DNA of 64,000 bases from Rhizobacter sp. AJA081-3 (GTDB lineage: Bacteria; Pseudomonadota; Gammaproteobacteria; Burkholderiales; Burkholderiaceae_C): NCBI RefSeq assembly GCF_017795745.1, contig NZ_CP059067.1, positions 4,340,001 through 4,404,000 of the forward strand, given 5' to 3'. The notes beneath the pieces were generated by a model that was given only the letters and a program-made list of their open reading frames with translations, had not been told where the DNA came from and ran no database searches. Shown here in pieces: positions 30,259-39,158 of this stretch (position 1 is its first letter; each line of letters opens with the position of its first letter). The position numbers and the translations under genes are program-made.

Positions 30259-31356
30259 ATGCGCGTCTTCCACGTCAACGGCGACCAGTTCGTCGAACTC
30301 GACGCGCTGCCCGCCACGCTGCCGGCCACCGGCTACCTTTGGGTGGGCGCGGCGCGGCGCGAATTCGAGGTCAACGTGGCAGCGCTGCAGACTGCGCTGC
30401 AGGCCTGGACCGGCGGCACGCTGGTCGACCTGCACGTGTCGGACCTGCTCAACAACCAGTTGCCCTCGCACTTCGACTACACGTCCGTGTACGACATGCT
30501 GGTGTTCCGCCGCCTGGCCGCGGGAACGGGCACCGCGGGCATGTTCGTCGACGATACCCAGGGCACGCTGGCCAGCGGTCGCTCGGCGATCGAGGCGATC
30601 GACACCAGCCCGGTCGGCTTCGCGGTGTTCGACCGCGTGCTGTTGACCGTGCATCCCACCGACTGCCAGGTGCGCGACTACTTCGCCGGTCGCCTGGCGC
30701 TGCAGGGCCAGCCGACCGAGACGCGCGCCGGCCCGCGCCTGCCGAGCAGCCCGGCCGACCTGATGCTGCGCATGGTCAACCACATGGTGGACAGCTACCT
30801 CGAGCTGCGCCGCCTGCTGACGCGGCAGTTCACCCACCTGCAGCAGGAGTTGTTCCGCCCGCACGGCAATTTTCGCAACTGGCAGCTGTTGCTGGAATCG
30901 CGCAACGCACTGCACCTGCTCGAAGACACCTGCGAGGACCAGCGCAGCGCGCTGATCGAATGGATCGACGCGCTGGAGGAGTGGCCGCAGGCTCCCGACG
31001 CCGGCACCGGCCGAGAGCGTGAGATGCTGCGGCTGCGCTCGCGCGACGTGCTCGAGCACATCGAGCGCGTGCTGACGCACGTGCGCCGACTCGAGTCGTC
31101 CGCCGAGACGGCGGTGCAGATGCACTTCTCGGCACAGAGCCACCGCACCAGCAACATCATGCGGACTCTCACGGTGCTCACTGCCATCTTCCTGCCGCTC
31201 AATCTGGTGACCGGTTTCTTCGGCATGAACTTCGATGCATTGCCGCTCATCCACACCGCCACCGGATTCTGGATCGCTGCGGCCATCATGCTGGCCGTCG
31301 GAGTCGGCCTGAGCATCTACTTCTGGCGCAAGAACTACCTGGGCAGCTCGCATTGA
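30259..31356 (+). CDS. CorA-like divalent cation transporter
   Basis: A 365-residue protein with a long soluble N-terminal domain and two C-terminal membrane segments. The GMN motif that ends the pore helix is at 322-324 in GFFGMNFDALP. The C-terminus is WRKNYL. CorA/ZntB pentamers carry Mg2+, Co2+, Ni2+ or Zn2+; the sequence does not settle which. The gene is 12 bp after hemB and its stop overlaps the DMT start. Confidence 0.9.
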   Translation: MRVFHVNGDQFVELDALPATLPATGYLWVGAARREFEVNVAALQTALQAWTGGTLVDLHVSDLLNNQLPSHFDYTSVYDMLVFRRLAAGTGTAGMFVDDTQGTLASGRSAIEAIDTSPVGFAVFDRVLLTVHPTDCQVRDYFAGRLALQGQPTETRAGPRLPSSPADLMLRMVNHMVDSYLELRRLLTRQFTHLQQELFRPHGNFRNWQLLLESRNALHLLEDTCEDQRSALIEWIDALEEWPQAPDAGTGREREMLRLRSRDVLEHIERVLTHVRRLESSAETAVQMHFSAQSHRTSNIMRTLTVLTAIFLPLNLVTGFFGMNFDALPLIHTATGFWIAAAIMLAVGVGLSIYFWRKNYLGSSH

Positions 31357-32258
31357 GCGGCGCGCAGTTCAGCACGAGACAGATCGTGCTGCTGGTGCTC
31401 CTCACGCTCGTCTGGGGCCTGAACTGGCCGGTGATGAAGCTGGGGGTCACGCATTTCCCGCCGCTGTCGTTCCGCGCCATGTCGATGTGGCTGGGCCTGC
31501 CGGTACTGTTCATCGCGGTGCGCGCGATGAAGGTGCCGCTGCGCATCGAGCGCTCGCAATGGCGCGAACTGGGCTCGCTGACCTTCACCAACATGATCGT
31601 CTGGCACGTGCTGGCGGTGTTATCGGTGCAGGCGCTGTCGTCCGGCCGCGCGGCCATCCTCGGCTACACGATGCCGGTGTTCTCGGCCCTGTGGGGCGTG
31701 GCGCTGTTCGGCCAGCGCCTGTCGCCGCGGCAGCTTCTGGGCGTGGCCGCTGCGGCGGTCGGCGTGGCGCTGCTGCTGTGGCACGAACTCGGCCGCATGA
31801 CGGGTCGCCCCTGGGCAGCAGCGGGCATGCTCGTGTCGGCCGCCGTCTGGGCGCTGGGCACGCAGCAACTGCGCCGCACGCGCATGACGGCGCCCACGCT
31901 GGCCATCGTGTTCTGGATGACGGTGATCACGACGCTGGTGATGACGGTGCTGGCCACGGCGCTGGAGCACGACCGCTGGCACGAGCCGAGCCCCGTGGTG
32001 TGGGCGACGATCGTCTTCAACGCGGTGCTGATCTTCGGCTTCGCGCAGCCGGTGTGGCTGTACCTGGCGCGCAGCCTCGCTCCGGTGGCCTCGACGCTGT
32101 CGGTGATGATGATCCCGGTGCTGGGCACGCTGTCGGGCGCCTGGTGGCTCGACGAGCAGCTGCACTGGCAGGACTTCGCCGCCATCGCGCTGATGCTGGT
32201 GGCGATCGCCTCGGTGCTCTGGCCGGCGCGGCCGCTGCAAGCCAGTCAGGCCGCGTAA
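31353..32258 (+). CDS. EamA/DMT-family membrane transporter
   Basis: A 301-residue protein with about ten hydrophobic segments in two EamA repeats. The first begins [16 protein letters not shown] and the second closes with the [24 protein letters not shown] pattern typical of metabolite exporters. The start is a TTG that overlaps the stop of the CorA-like gene (TTGA), implying translational coupling. The substrate is unknown. It ends 13 bp inside the convergent ybeY gene. Confidence 0.87.
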   Translation: MSGAQFSTRQIVLLVLLTLVWGLNWPVMKLGVTHFPPLSFRAMSMWLGLPVLFIAVRAMKVPLRIERSQWRELGSLTFTNMIVWHVLAVLSVQALSSGRAAILGYTMPVFSALWGVALFGQRLSPRQLLGVAAAAVGVALLLWHELGRMTGRPWAAAGMLVSAAVWALGTQQLRRTRMTAPTLAIVFWMTVITTLVMTVLATALEHDRWHEPSPVVWATIVFNAVLIFGFAQPVWLYLARSLAPVASTLSVMMIPVLGTLSGAWWLDEQLHWQDFAAIALMLVAIASVLWPARPLQASQAA

Positions 32259-32701
32259 GGGTCCTCGAAGCCCAGCGCGGCGAGGATCTGCGTCTCGCGC
32301 GCTTCCATCACCTTGGCATCGCGCGCCTTCTCGTGGTCGAAGCCCTGGGCGTGCAGCGTGCCGTGCACCAGCAGATGGGCGTAGTGCGCCTGGATCGGCT
32401 TGCCCTGCTCGGTGGCCTCGCGCGCCACCACAGGCGCGCACAACACCAGGTCGGCCGACACCACCGGCTCCCGGCTGTAGTCGAAGGTCAGCACGTTGGT
32501 CGCGTAGTCCTTGCCGCGGAAGTCGCGGTTCAGCGCCTGGCCTTCCTCCGCATCGACGATGCGCACGGTGATCTCGGCCGGCGCCTGCAGCGCGGCGCGG
32601 ATCCAGCGAATCACCTTGTGCCGCGGCAGCTCTGCGCGGTGCGTCGAATCGGCGAACTGCAGCGACAGGGTCAGGTCGGGCCGGGCTGGCATCTCACGCA
32701 T
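32246..32701 (-). CDS. ybeY: Endoribonuclease YbeY (16S rRNA maturation)
   Basis: A zinc-dependent endoribonuclease for 16S rRNA 3'-end maturation and ribosome quality control. The metal motif [11 protein letters not shown] is intact, and NVLTFDYS precedes it as usual. I take the ATG at 32701 (151 residues), which overlaps the phoH stop by 8 bp; an ATG at 32692 just after that stop is nearly as good. The phoH-ybeY pair is common in Proteobacteria. Further members often seen (corC, lnt) are absent, replaced by a convergent DMT gene. Confidence 0.94.
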   Translation of the reverse strand: MREMPARPDLTLSLQFADSTHRAELPRHKVIRWIRAALQAPAEITVRIVDAEEGQALNRDFRGKDYATNVLTFDYSREPVVSADLVLCAPVVAREATEQGKPIQAHYAHLLVHGTLHAQGFDHEKARDAKVMEARETQILAALGFEDPYAA

Positions 32702-33677
32702 CGTCCGATCGGGCCGCGTCGTAGGCCTCGACGATGCGCGCCACCAGCGGGTGGCGCACCACATCGGCCGAGGTGAAGCGCGTCGTGGCGATGCCGCGCA
32801 CGCGCCGCAGCACGCGCTCGGCGTCGATCAGGCCGCTGGCGCTGCCGCGCGGCAGGTCGATCTGGCTGACGTCGCCGGTGACCACCGCCTTCGCGCCGAA
32901 GCCGATTCGCGTGAGGAACATCTTCATCTGCTCCGGCGTCGTGTTCTGCGCCTCGTCGAGGATGACGAAGGCGTGGTTCAGCGTGCGCCCGCGCATGAAG
33001 GCCAGCGGGGCGATCTCCAGCGTGCCTTTCTCGAAGGCCTTGGTGACGCGATCGAAGCCCATCAGGTCGTACAGCGCGTCGTACAGCGGGCGCAGGTACG
33101 GGTCGACCTTCTGCGCCAGGTCGCCGGGCAGGAAGCCCAGGCGCTCGCCGGCCTCGACCGCAGGGCGCGTCAGGATGATGCGCTGCACCTGGCTGCGCTC
33201 CAGCGCATCGACGGCGCAAGCCACGGCCAGGAAGGTCTTGCCGGTGCCGGCCGGCCCGATGCCGAAGGTGATGTCGTGCGCGAGGATGTTGCGCAGGTAG
33301 GTGATCTGGTTCGGCGTGCGGCCGGCCAGGTCGGTGCGGCGCGTGTGCAGCACGATCTCGTCGTCCGGCGCCGTAGCGTCGGCGGCGGTGGCGGCACGCA
33401 GCGCGGTGGCTGGCCGCAGGTCGGCCATGGCTTCGACCAGCGCCAGTTGGACCTGCTCGGCGGGGATGGCGCGGCGAGCCCGGTCGTACAGCGTCTGCAG
33501 CAGCAGCACCGCCCGCTCGGCCTGTCTCTTGCCGCCCTCGATGCGGAAGGATTCGTTGCGGCGCGTGATCGTCACGTCCAGCGCGCCCTCGATACTGCGC
33601 AGATGCTCGTCGAGACTGCCACACAGGTGCGACAAACGGGCGTTGTCGGGCGGGATGAAGGCGTGGCGAAGGATCAC
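32694..33677 (-). CDS. phoH: PhoH-like ATPase
   Basis: A 327-residue P-loop ATPase of the PhoL/YbeZ type, probably an RNA helicase-like partner of YbeY. Walker A is [11 protein letters not shown] and Walker B with sensor region is [21 protein letters not shown]. An N-terminal KH-like region (residues about 15-75) precedes it. I choose the GTG at 33677 because it gives the family start [15 protein letters not shown]; the open frame upstream is non-homologous. It is divergent from the sensor kinase gene (104-bp gap). Confidence 0.93.
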   Translation of the reverse strand: MILRHAFIPPDNARLSHLCGSLDEHLRSIEGALDVTITRRNESFRIEGGKRQAERAVLLLQTLYDRARRAIPAEQVQLALVEAMADLRPATALRAATAADATAPDDEIVLHTRRTDLAGRTPNQITYLRNILAHDITFGIGPAGTGKTFLAVACAVDALERSQVQRIILTRPAVEAGERLGFLPGDLAQKVDPYLRPLYDALYDLMGFDRVTKAFEKGTLEIAPLAFMRGRTLNHAFVILDEAQNTTPEQMKMFLTRIGFGAKAVVTGDVSQIDLPRGSASGLIDAERVLRRVRGIATTRFTSADVVRHPLVARIVEAYDAARSDDA

Positions 33678-33781
33678 GTGCAAGCGACGCTGCGGCAAAG
33701 CGGCGATTGTCGCCCCAACCGGCGTGCGAGCGTGCCATCCGACCGCGCCGGGCGGGCGAGCATCCTGCACAATCGCCGCCG

Positions 33782-35665
33782 ATGAACGCTGTCGCCCTGC
33801 TCCGGCTCGCCGCGCGCCTGCTGTGCGCGGCCGTGCTGGCCACGGTCTGGCCAGCGTCGGCCGCACCGCCGCCGACGCAATTGATCACGCAGGCGTTGTC
33901 GGTGGCGAGCAATGCCGACCGCTTTCCGGAGGGCGACCCGTCGGCGACCACCGTCTCGCTGCCCGACGACTGGTCGGACTCGCAGCCCCGGCACGATGGC
34001 GGCGTCTGGTACCGCGTCAACTTCAATCCCGGGCCGTCGCTGGACCGCACCGACCTGCTCGCCCTGTACGTTCCTCGCTCCTGCAGCAATCTCGACGTGT
34101 TCCTGAACGGCCGGCGCATCCACAGCGGCGGCCGGATGGCCGATCCGGTGGCACGCAATTGCCACTACCCGCAGCTGGTGTCGCTGCCGGGTGGGCTGGT
34201 GCTGTCCCAGGGCAACGTGCTCGACCTGCATGTCCGCGGCCACGCCCTCCAGCGGGTGGCCGCGCGCGAGCGTGCCGGCGGTCTGTCGGAACTTCGTGTG
34301 GGCGCCTACGACGAACTGGCCGCCTTGCACGCCGACACCCTGTTCTGGAACGTGACCGCCGTACAGATCGCCAGTCTCGCCCTGGGCATGCTCGGCATCG
34401 TGATGACGGGGCTGGCCTGGGTGAACCGGCGCGATGCACCGATGGGCTACTACGGCCTGATGGCCATCGGCTGGGCCCTCGTCTCGGCACGGCTGTGGTG
34501 GCGCGAGGTGCCGCTGGACAACGCGACCGTCGAGTTCCTGATCTGCCTGTCGTTCACGCCGATCCTGGCGCTCGCCGTCCAGTTCCTGCTCAGCTATGCC
34601 GGGGTGCGCTCGCGCATGATCGAGGCTGCCCTGTTGGCGCAATGCGTGGTGCTGCCGATGAGCCTGCTGCTGGCCGGGCCGGGCCGGCTGTTCGGCATGA
34701 CAGGCGCCTGGTATGTCGTGCTGGCCGCCGAGACGCTCGGTGCCATGCTGCTGCACCTGCACATCAGCTGGCGTGATCAGCGCAGCGAGTTCTGGCCGAT
34801 GGCGATCACGCTCGGTGCGGCAGCCATCGCGCTGGCCGTGGAGATGGCCGTGCAGCGCGGCTGGCTCGCCCTGCCGCCGGCCCCGCGCATGCAGATCCTG
34901 CTGCCGCTGATCCTGATCGCCTTCGGTGTGCGTCTCGTGGTCCGGCGAGCAGGCGCCGCAGTGGCCCCCGACGCCTCGCGTTTCAACATGGATGCGCGCG
35001 TGCGCGAGATCACCGCAGAGATCGAGCGCAATCACGCCCAGCTCGCCGAGATGCGCATCGAGCAGGTCACCGAGAAGGAGCGCAAGCGCATCGCCGCCGA
35101 CCTGCACGACGACCTCGGCGCCAAGTTGCTGACCATCGTGCACACCAGCGAGAGCGAGCGCATCTCCACGCTGGCGCGCGAGGCGCTCGAGGAGATGCGC
35201 CTGTCGGTGCGCGGCCTCACCGGCCGGCCGGTGCGGCTGTCCGATGCGCTGGCCGATTGGCGCGCCGAGACGGTGATGCGACTGGGACAGGCCAACGTCG
35301 AGATCGACTGGAAGAGCCTGGCGGAGGACACCGATCAGGTGCTGCCCGCGCGCGGCTTCGTGCAGACCACGCGCATCCTGCGCGAGGCGGTGAGCAACAT
35401 CATCAAGCACAGCGGCGCCTCGCACGTGAAGGTGCGCTGCGCGATCTCGGGCCTGCAGTTCGGGCTGAACATCCAGGACAACGGCAAGGGCATCCCGATG
35501 GAGCTCGACGGCAAGCTCGACCGCGGCCACGGCATGTCGAGCATGAAGCACCGCGCCAAGCAGATGCAGGGCCAGTGCCTCGTCGAGTCCGGGCCGGGCT
35601 ATGGCACCGTGATAAGGCTCACGTTGCCCCTCGGGCCCGAGGCCCCTGCCGCGCCCGCGCGCTGA
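33782..35665 (+). CDS. 7TM sensor histidine kinase, NarL/DegS type
   Basis: A 627-residue inner-membrane kinase. A signal peptide (to about residue 27) is followed by a periplasmic beta-rich domain (to about 185) resembling sugar-binding 7TMR-DISM domains. About seven membrane segments (190-400), a coiled-coil and the HisKA_3 dimerisation box come next, with phosphorylated His442 in KRIAADLHDDLGAKLL. The ATPase domain shows the N-box REAVSNIIKHSGAS and DNGKGIP. It is paired with the response regulator 46 bp downstream. The signal is unknown. Confidence 0.9.
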   Translation: MNAVALLRLAARLLCAAVLATVWPASAAPPPTQLITQALSVASNADRFPEGDPSATTVSLPDDWSDSQPRHDGGVWYRVNFNPGPSLDRTDLLALYVPRSCSNLDVFLNGRRIHSGGRMADPVARNCHYPQLVSLPGGLVLSQGNVLDLHVRGHALQRVAARERAGGLSELRVGAYDELAALHADTLFWNVTAVQIASLALGMLGIVMTGLAWVNRRDAPMGYYGLMAIGWALVSARLWWREVPLDNATVEFLICLSFTPILALAVQFLLSYAGVRSRMIEAALLAQCVVLPMSLLLAGPGRLFGMTGAWYVVLAAETLGAMLLHLHISWRDQRSEFWPMAITLGAAAIALAVEMAVQRGWLALPPAPRMQILLPLILIAFGVRLVVRRAGAAVAPDASRFNMDARVREITAEIERNHAQLAEMRIEQVTEKERKRIAADLHDDLGAKLLTIVHTSESERISTLAREALEEMRLSVRGLTGRPVRLSDALADWRAETVMRLGQANVEIDWKSLAEDTDQVLPARGFVQTTRILREAVSNIIKHSGASHVKVRCAISGLQFGLNIQDNGKGIPMELDGKLDRGHGMSSMKHRAKQMQGQCLVESGPGYGTVIRLTLPLGPEAPAAPAR

Positions 35666-35711
35666 TAGGATCCTCGAGCGGGTGCCTTTGCGCCCCGAGT
35701 GAGGACTCACC

Positions 35712-36371
35712 ATGAGCAACATTCTTCTGCTCGAAGACCTGCCCGAGATCCGCGCCTGGCTGAAGGTGCTGGTCCACCAGGTGTTCCCGCAGGCGCAGAT
35801 TTCCGAGGCGGCGCGTGTCCACGATGCGCTCGAGCTCGTCAGCGCGGTCAAGTTCGATCTGGCCCTGGTCGACCTCGGCCTGCCCGACGGCTCGGGCGTC
35901 GACGTGGTCGCAGCGCTGCGCGAGCAGCAGCCCGAAGCGCAGTCGGTGGTGGTCACCATCCACGACGACGACGAGCACCTGTTCCCCGCGCTGCAGGCCG
36001 GCGCCTTCGGCTACGTGCTCAAGGAGCAGGCACGCGAGCTGATCGCCGAGCAGCTCAACCGCATGAGCCAGGGCGAGCCGCCGCTGTCGCCGTCGATCGC
36101 GCGCCGCGTCATCGCCTACTTCGCGGCGCAGGCCCGGCCGCAGGCCAAGGACACGATCCCGCACGTGCAGCTCACCGACCGCGAGAACGAGGTGCTGCTG
36201 CGCGTGGCCAAGGGCTTCACGCTGCCCGAGATCGGCGTGCAGCTCAACCTGTCCCGCCACACCATCGCCGACTACGTGAAGCAGATCTACCGCAAGCTCA
36301 ACGTGAGCTCGCGTGCCGAGGCGGCACTGGAAGCGCAGCGGCTCGGCCTGTTCGGCCGCAGCAGCCGCTGA
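35712..36371 (+). CDS. LuxR/NarL-family response regulator
   Basis: A 219-residue two-domain regulator. The receiver domain has the acidic pair Glu8-Asp9 and phospho-acceptor Asp54 (LVDLGLPDGSG), with the conserved lysine in VLKEQ. The C-terminal NarL-type helix-turn-helix covers about 153-205 (LTDRENEVLLRVAKG, LSRHTIADYVKQIYRKL). It is the partner of the preceding kinase. Target genes are not evident; the adjacent copper operon on the other strand is a possible but untested candidate. Confidence 0.94.
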   Translation: MSNILLLEDLPEIRAWLKVLVHQVFPQAQISEAARVHDALELVSAVKFDLALVDLGLPDGSGVDVVAALREQQPEAQSVVVTIHDDDEHLFPALQAGAFGYVLKEQARELIAEQLNRMSQGEPPLSPSIARRVIAYFAAQARPQAKDTIPHVQLTDRENEVLLRVAKGFTLPEIGVQLNLSRHTIADYVKQIYRKLNVSSRAEAALEAQRLGLFGRSSR

Positions 36372-36400
36372 GCGCGTTTCGGGCGGGATAATCCTCGCCC

Positions 36401-36973
36401 ATGATCGGACGCCTGACCGGAACCCTCGCGGAGAAGAACCCGCCGCAACTGCTCGTCGATGTCAACGGCGTCGGCTACGAAGTCGACGTGCCGATGAGCA
36501 GCTTCTACAACCTGCCGGCCCTCGGCGAGCGCGTCACGCTGCTGACGCACTTCGTGGTGCGCGAGGACGCGCAGGTGCTGTTCGGCTTCCTTACGCACGA
36601 GGAGCGCAGCACCTTCCGCCAGCTCGTCAAGATCTCCGGCGTGGGGCCGCGCACCGCGCTGTCGATCCTGTCGGGCCTGAGCGTCGCCGAACTCGCGCAG
36701 GCGGTCAGCCTGCAGGAGACCGGCCGCCTGGTGAAGGTGCCGGGCATCGGCAAGAAGACCGCCGAGCGACTGCTGCTCGAACTCAAGGGCAAGCTCGGCG
36801 ACGCCTTGACCGCCCCCGCCGCGGTGCAGGGCGATGCGCAGGCCGACATCCTGCAGGCGTTGGTGGCACTCGGCTACAGCGACCGCGAGGCCGCAGCCGC
36901 GCTGAAGGCCCTGCCCAAGGAGGTCGGCGTGAGCGAAGGCATCAAGCTCGCGTTGAAGGCCCTCGCCCGCTGA
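36401..36973 (+). CDS. ruvA: Holliday junction DNA helicase subunit RuvA
   Basis: A 190-residue junction-binding protein that loads RuvB on Holliday junctions. The N-terminal OB-fold begins [28 protein letters not shown]. Helix-hairpin-helix motifs are [15 protein letters not shown] and [19 protein letters not shown], and the C-terminal domain III contacts RuvB. It is complete. Usually ruvA and ruvB are adjacent; here a five-gene minus-strand operon separates them by 5.2 kb. Confidence 0.97.
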   Translation: MIGRLTGTLAEKNPPQLLVDVNGVGYEVDVPMSSFYNLPALGERVTLLTHFVVREDAQVLFGFLTHEERSTFRQLVKISGVGPRTALSILSGLSVAELAQAVSLQETGRLVKVPGIGKKTAERLLLELKGKLGDALTAPAAVQGDAQADILQALVALGYSDREAAAALKALPKEVGVSEGIKLALKALAR

Positions 36974-36976
36974 GAC

Positions 36977-37438
36977 TCAGTGCTTGTGCTCGGTCATGGG
37001 CATGGCCGCCGACATGGCCTTCACCGGCACCTTCAGCTCCAGCGTCTCGCGCTTGCCGTCCTTGCCCTCGACGACCAGCGTGAGCGGCACGCTCTCGCCG
37101 TCCTTCAGCGGCTGCTTCAGGTCCATCAGCATCACGTGATAGCCGCCGGGCTTGAGCTCGACGGCCTTGCCGGCCGGCAGTTCCAGCGCCGGGACCGCGC
37201 GCATCTTCATCACGTTGCCGTCCATCGCCATCTCATGCACTTCGGTCACGCCGGCCAGCGGCGACTGCGCCGAGACGAGCTTGCCGCCCTGCGCCGAGGT
37301 GATCTGCATGAAGGCGCCGGTGGCTTTCTGCGGCGCCACGGTGCCGCGCACCCAGGCGTCCTTGACGGTGGTCTGGGCCGACGCGGCAGCCGAAGCGAAG
37401 GCCATGGCGGCCAGGAGGGTGATTCGAAGGGTCTTCAT
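36977..37438 (-). CDS. Periplasmic copper chaperone PCu(A)C
   Basis: A 153-residue exported protein (signal peptide to about Ala21) of the PCu(A)C family, which delivers Cu(I) to the CuA or CuB site of cytochrome oxidases. The full copper motif H-x10-M-x21-H-x-M is exact: His68, Met79, His101 and Met103. The tail MPMTEHKH adds extra Met and His ligands. It is the last gene of the five-gene minus-strand operon and ends 3 bp from the convergent ruvA stop. Confidence 0.95.
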   Translation of the reverse strand: MKTLRITLLAAMAFASAAASAQTTVKDAWVRGTVAPQKATGAFMQITSAQGGKLVSAQSPLAGVTEVHEMAMDGNVMKMRAVPALELPAGKAVELKPGGYHVMLMDLKQPLKDGESVPLTLVVEGKDGKRETLELKVPVKAMSAAMPMTEHKH

Positions 37439-37472
37439 CGGGCGTTCTCCAGGGGTTGAAACGAAAGGGGAA

Positions 37473-37967
37473 TCAGCGGCGGGCGGCGGCCCAGGCGTCC
37501 AGGTCGGCGGCAGCCGGTGCGCCGGTCACCCAGCGCACCGGCTGGCCCGGGACGAGCAGGCCGACGTAGGGCGTGGCGCCTCGCCATGCGGGGTTGACGA
37601 CGTGGCGCAGTGCCGGGGCCTGGCCGTCGAAGGCGAACAGCCGCTCGGCGACGCGGTAGTGCGGCTGCTTCAGCAGGTGGGCATCGTCTTCGCCGGGCGC
37701 CATGTCCGTGACCACGGCCATCAGCGTGGCGTCGACGCGGCGCCGGCGCAGCTCGGCGGACAGTTGCTCCATCACCGCCGGGCAGTTGCCGCAGCTGGTG
37801 GAGGAGAACACCACCAGCGCCGGCTTTTTCAGCGAGGACTGCAGCGCGCCCCATGTGCCGGCGGCGAACGGTTCGATGCCGCGCGGTGCGGCCGCCACAT
37901 GCCAGCCGGCGGCCAGCGCGATCAGGCCCGCCGCAACGGCCAGCCTAGGGAAGCAGGGCGTGGACAT
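37473..37967 (-). CDS. Thioredoxin-like exported protein of the copper operon
   Basis: A 164-residue protein with an N-terminal hydrophobic segment (about 8-27) directing it to the periplasm or membrane. LVVFSSTSCGNCPAVMEQL carries a CxxC (Cys59, Cys62) at the thioredoxin active-site position, though the cis-proline region is not obvious. In this context a copper-reducing or Sco/TlpA-like thiol role is plausible. I chose the ATG at 37967, which overlaps the preceding gene by 23 bp and starts just before the signal segment; a longer frame to 38054 lies within that gene. Confidence 0.7.
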   Translation of the reverse strand: MSTPCFPRLAVAAGLIALAAGWHVAAAPRGIEPFAAGTWGALQSSLKKPALVVFSSTSCGNCPAVMEQLSAELRRRRVDATLMAVVTDMAPGEDDAHLLKQPHYRVAERLFAFDGQAPALRHVVNPAWRGATPYVGLLVPGQPVRWVTGAPAAADLDAWAAARR

Positions 37968-39150
37968 GGATGCCTTTCGTGGTGCGCCACAGCGCGAACA
38001 GTCGCTCGCCCCGTCGGACGAGTCTGGGGTGGTCGTTGTCATCGGGGCTCGCATCGAGCTCCTGCAGCGTGAAGCTGTGGCCGTCGTCGCGCGACAGCCA
38101 GGCGCGCAGCCGCGTGGCCTGGCCGTCGTAGCTGCGCCAGACGATGGCGAGCTTCGCGCCAGCGCTGATCAGGTCGGCGTGTTCGGCGGCTTCGTCGGGC
38201 AGGAGCCTGGCCTCGCCCTGAGGCGAGCCGTCGGCCGCGAGCCGGCCGTAACGCGCTGCCGCCACGCCGGCACGCTCGCCGAACCAGACGGCGTGGTAGC
38301 CGCCCTGCGCGGCCGGCGTCAGGCCCGGCCCGTGGTGCGGGCAGGCGTCGACCGCCCAGCGGTCCAGACTGGCACGCACCGGCTCGGCCTTCGCCGGCGC
38401 ACCGAGCAGCGCGAAGCCATGGTCGCGCTGGTTCGGCGCGAACACGTGGCGCCACATCGTGGCCAGGCGGCCGTCGGGCGAAGGCGCCAGGGCGATGCGG
38501 CAGCATTCGCAGGAGTGGTCGGCGAGCTTGATGTCCGGCCCGAAACTCGCGCCGCCGTCGCGCGACTCGTTGCGGTAGATCGCCGCGCCGCGGTAGTCCT
38601 TCTTCGACGCGGTCGCCTCCAGGTCGCGCTTGTCCACCCACAACGTGTGCAGGGTTCCCTGCGAATCGAAGGCGATCGACTCGAAGCGGTGCGTGATCAC
38701 CTGCCGGTCCGCGTGTACGGTGAACGGCGGCGAGAAACTCCGGCCTCCATCGGCCGAGCGCAGCATGCGGATGGCGCCGGTGTAGGGCTTGGCCAGTGGC
38801 TGGGTGTAGCTGATCACCACCTGGCCGTTCGGGCCGAAGGCGATCTTCGGACGGTTCTCGCCGTCGGCCGAGATCGCATCGTCGCCGCGCGCCAGCACGC
38901 GCGGCGCCGCCCAGGTCTTGCCCTCGTCGGCGCTGGTCTGCACGGTCAGCCGCAGCTGCTCGTCCAGTGCCACCACCCACAGTTCGCCCGAGGGCGCGAA
39001 GGCCGCACCCAGGGCCAGCGCCGGCGCGCGCTTCTTCGGCTTGGCCGGAGCGTGTTCGGCATGCTGGGCCAGCGCGATCGACGCGAACAGCGCGCCGATC
39101 AGCGCGAGGGCCAACGATCGGCCTCGTGCTGGAACGATTCGGGTCTTCAT
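37945..39150 (-). CDS. Exported BNR-repeat (sialidase-like propeller) protein with CxCC motif
   Basis: A 401-residue secreted protein (signal to about Ala29) with four Asp-box repeats typical of beta-propellers: SADEGKTW (about 73), SADGGRSF (132), SRDGGASF (196) and SRDDGHSF near the end. It lacks evident sialidase catalytic arginines. A striking DHSCECCRIA (Cys214, Cys216, Cys217) sits between blades and could bind copper or another soft metal. An N-terminal segment rich in His and Lys follows the signal. The ATG at 39150 has GAGG at ideal spacing within the end of the receptor gene, favouring it over 39156. Confidence 0.8.
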   Translation of the reverse strand: MKTRIVPARGRSLALALIGALFASIALAQHAEHAPAKPKKRAPALALGAAFAPSGELWVVALDEQLRLTVQTSADEGKTWAAPRVLARGDDAISADGENRPKIAFGPNGQVVISYTQPLAKPYTGAIRMLRSADGGRSFSPPFTVHADRQVITHRFESIAFDSQGTLHTLWVDKRDLEATASKKDYRGAAIYRNESRDGGASFGPDIKLADHSCECCRIALAPSPDGRLATMWRHVFAPNQRDHGFALLGAPAKAEPVRASLDRWAVDACPHHGPGLTPAAQGGYHAVWFGERAGVAAARYGRLAADGSPQGEARLLPDEAAEHADLISAGAKLAIVWRSYDGQATRLRAWLSRDDGHSFTLQELDASPDDNDHPRLVRRGERLFALWRTTKGIHVHALLP

Positions 39151-39158
39151 GGCCATCC

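Noticed and set aside
37435-37854. Alternative minus-strand frame over the thioredoxin-like gene
   Set aside because: The product lacks a signal segment and CxxC and is Arg/Pro/Gly-rich; the frame with the signal and CxxC is the gene.
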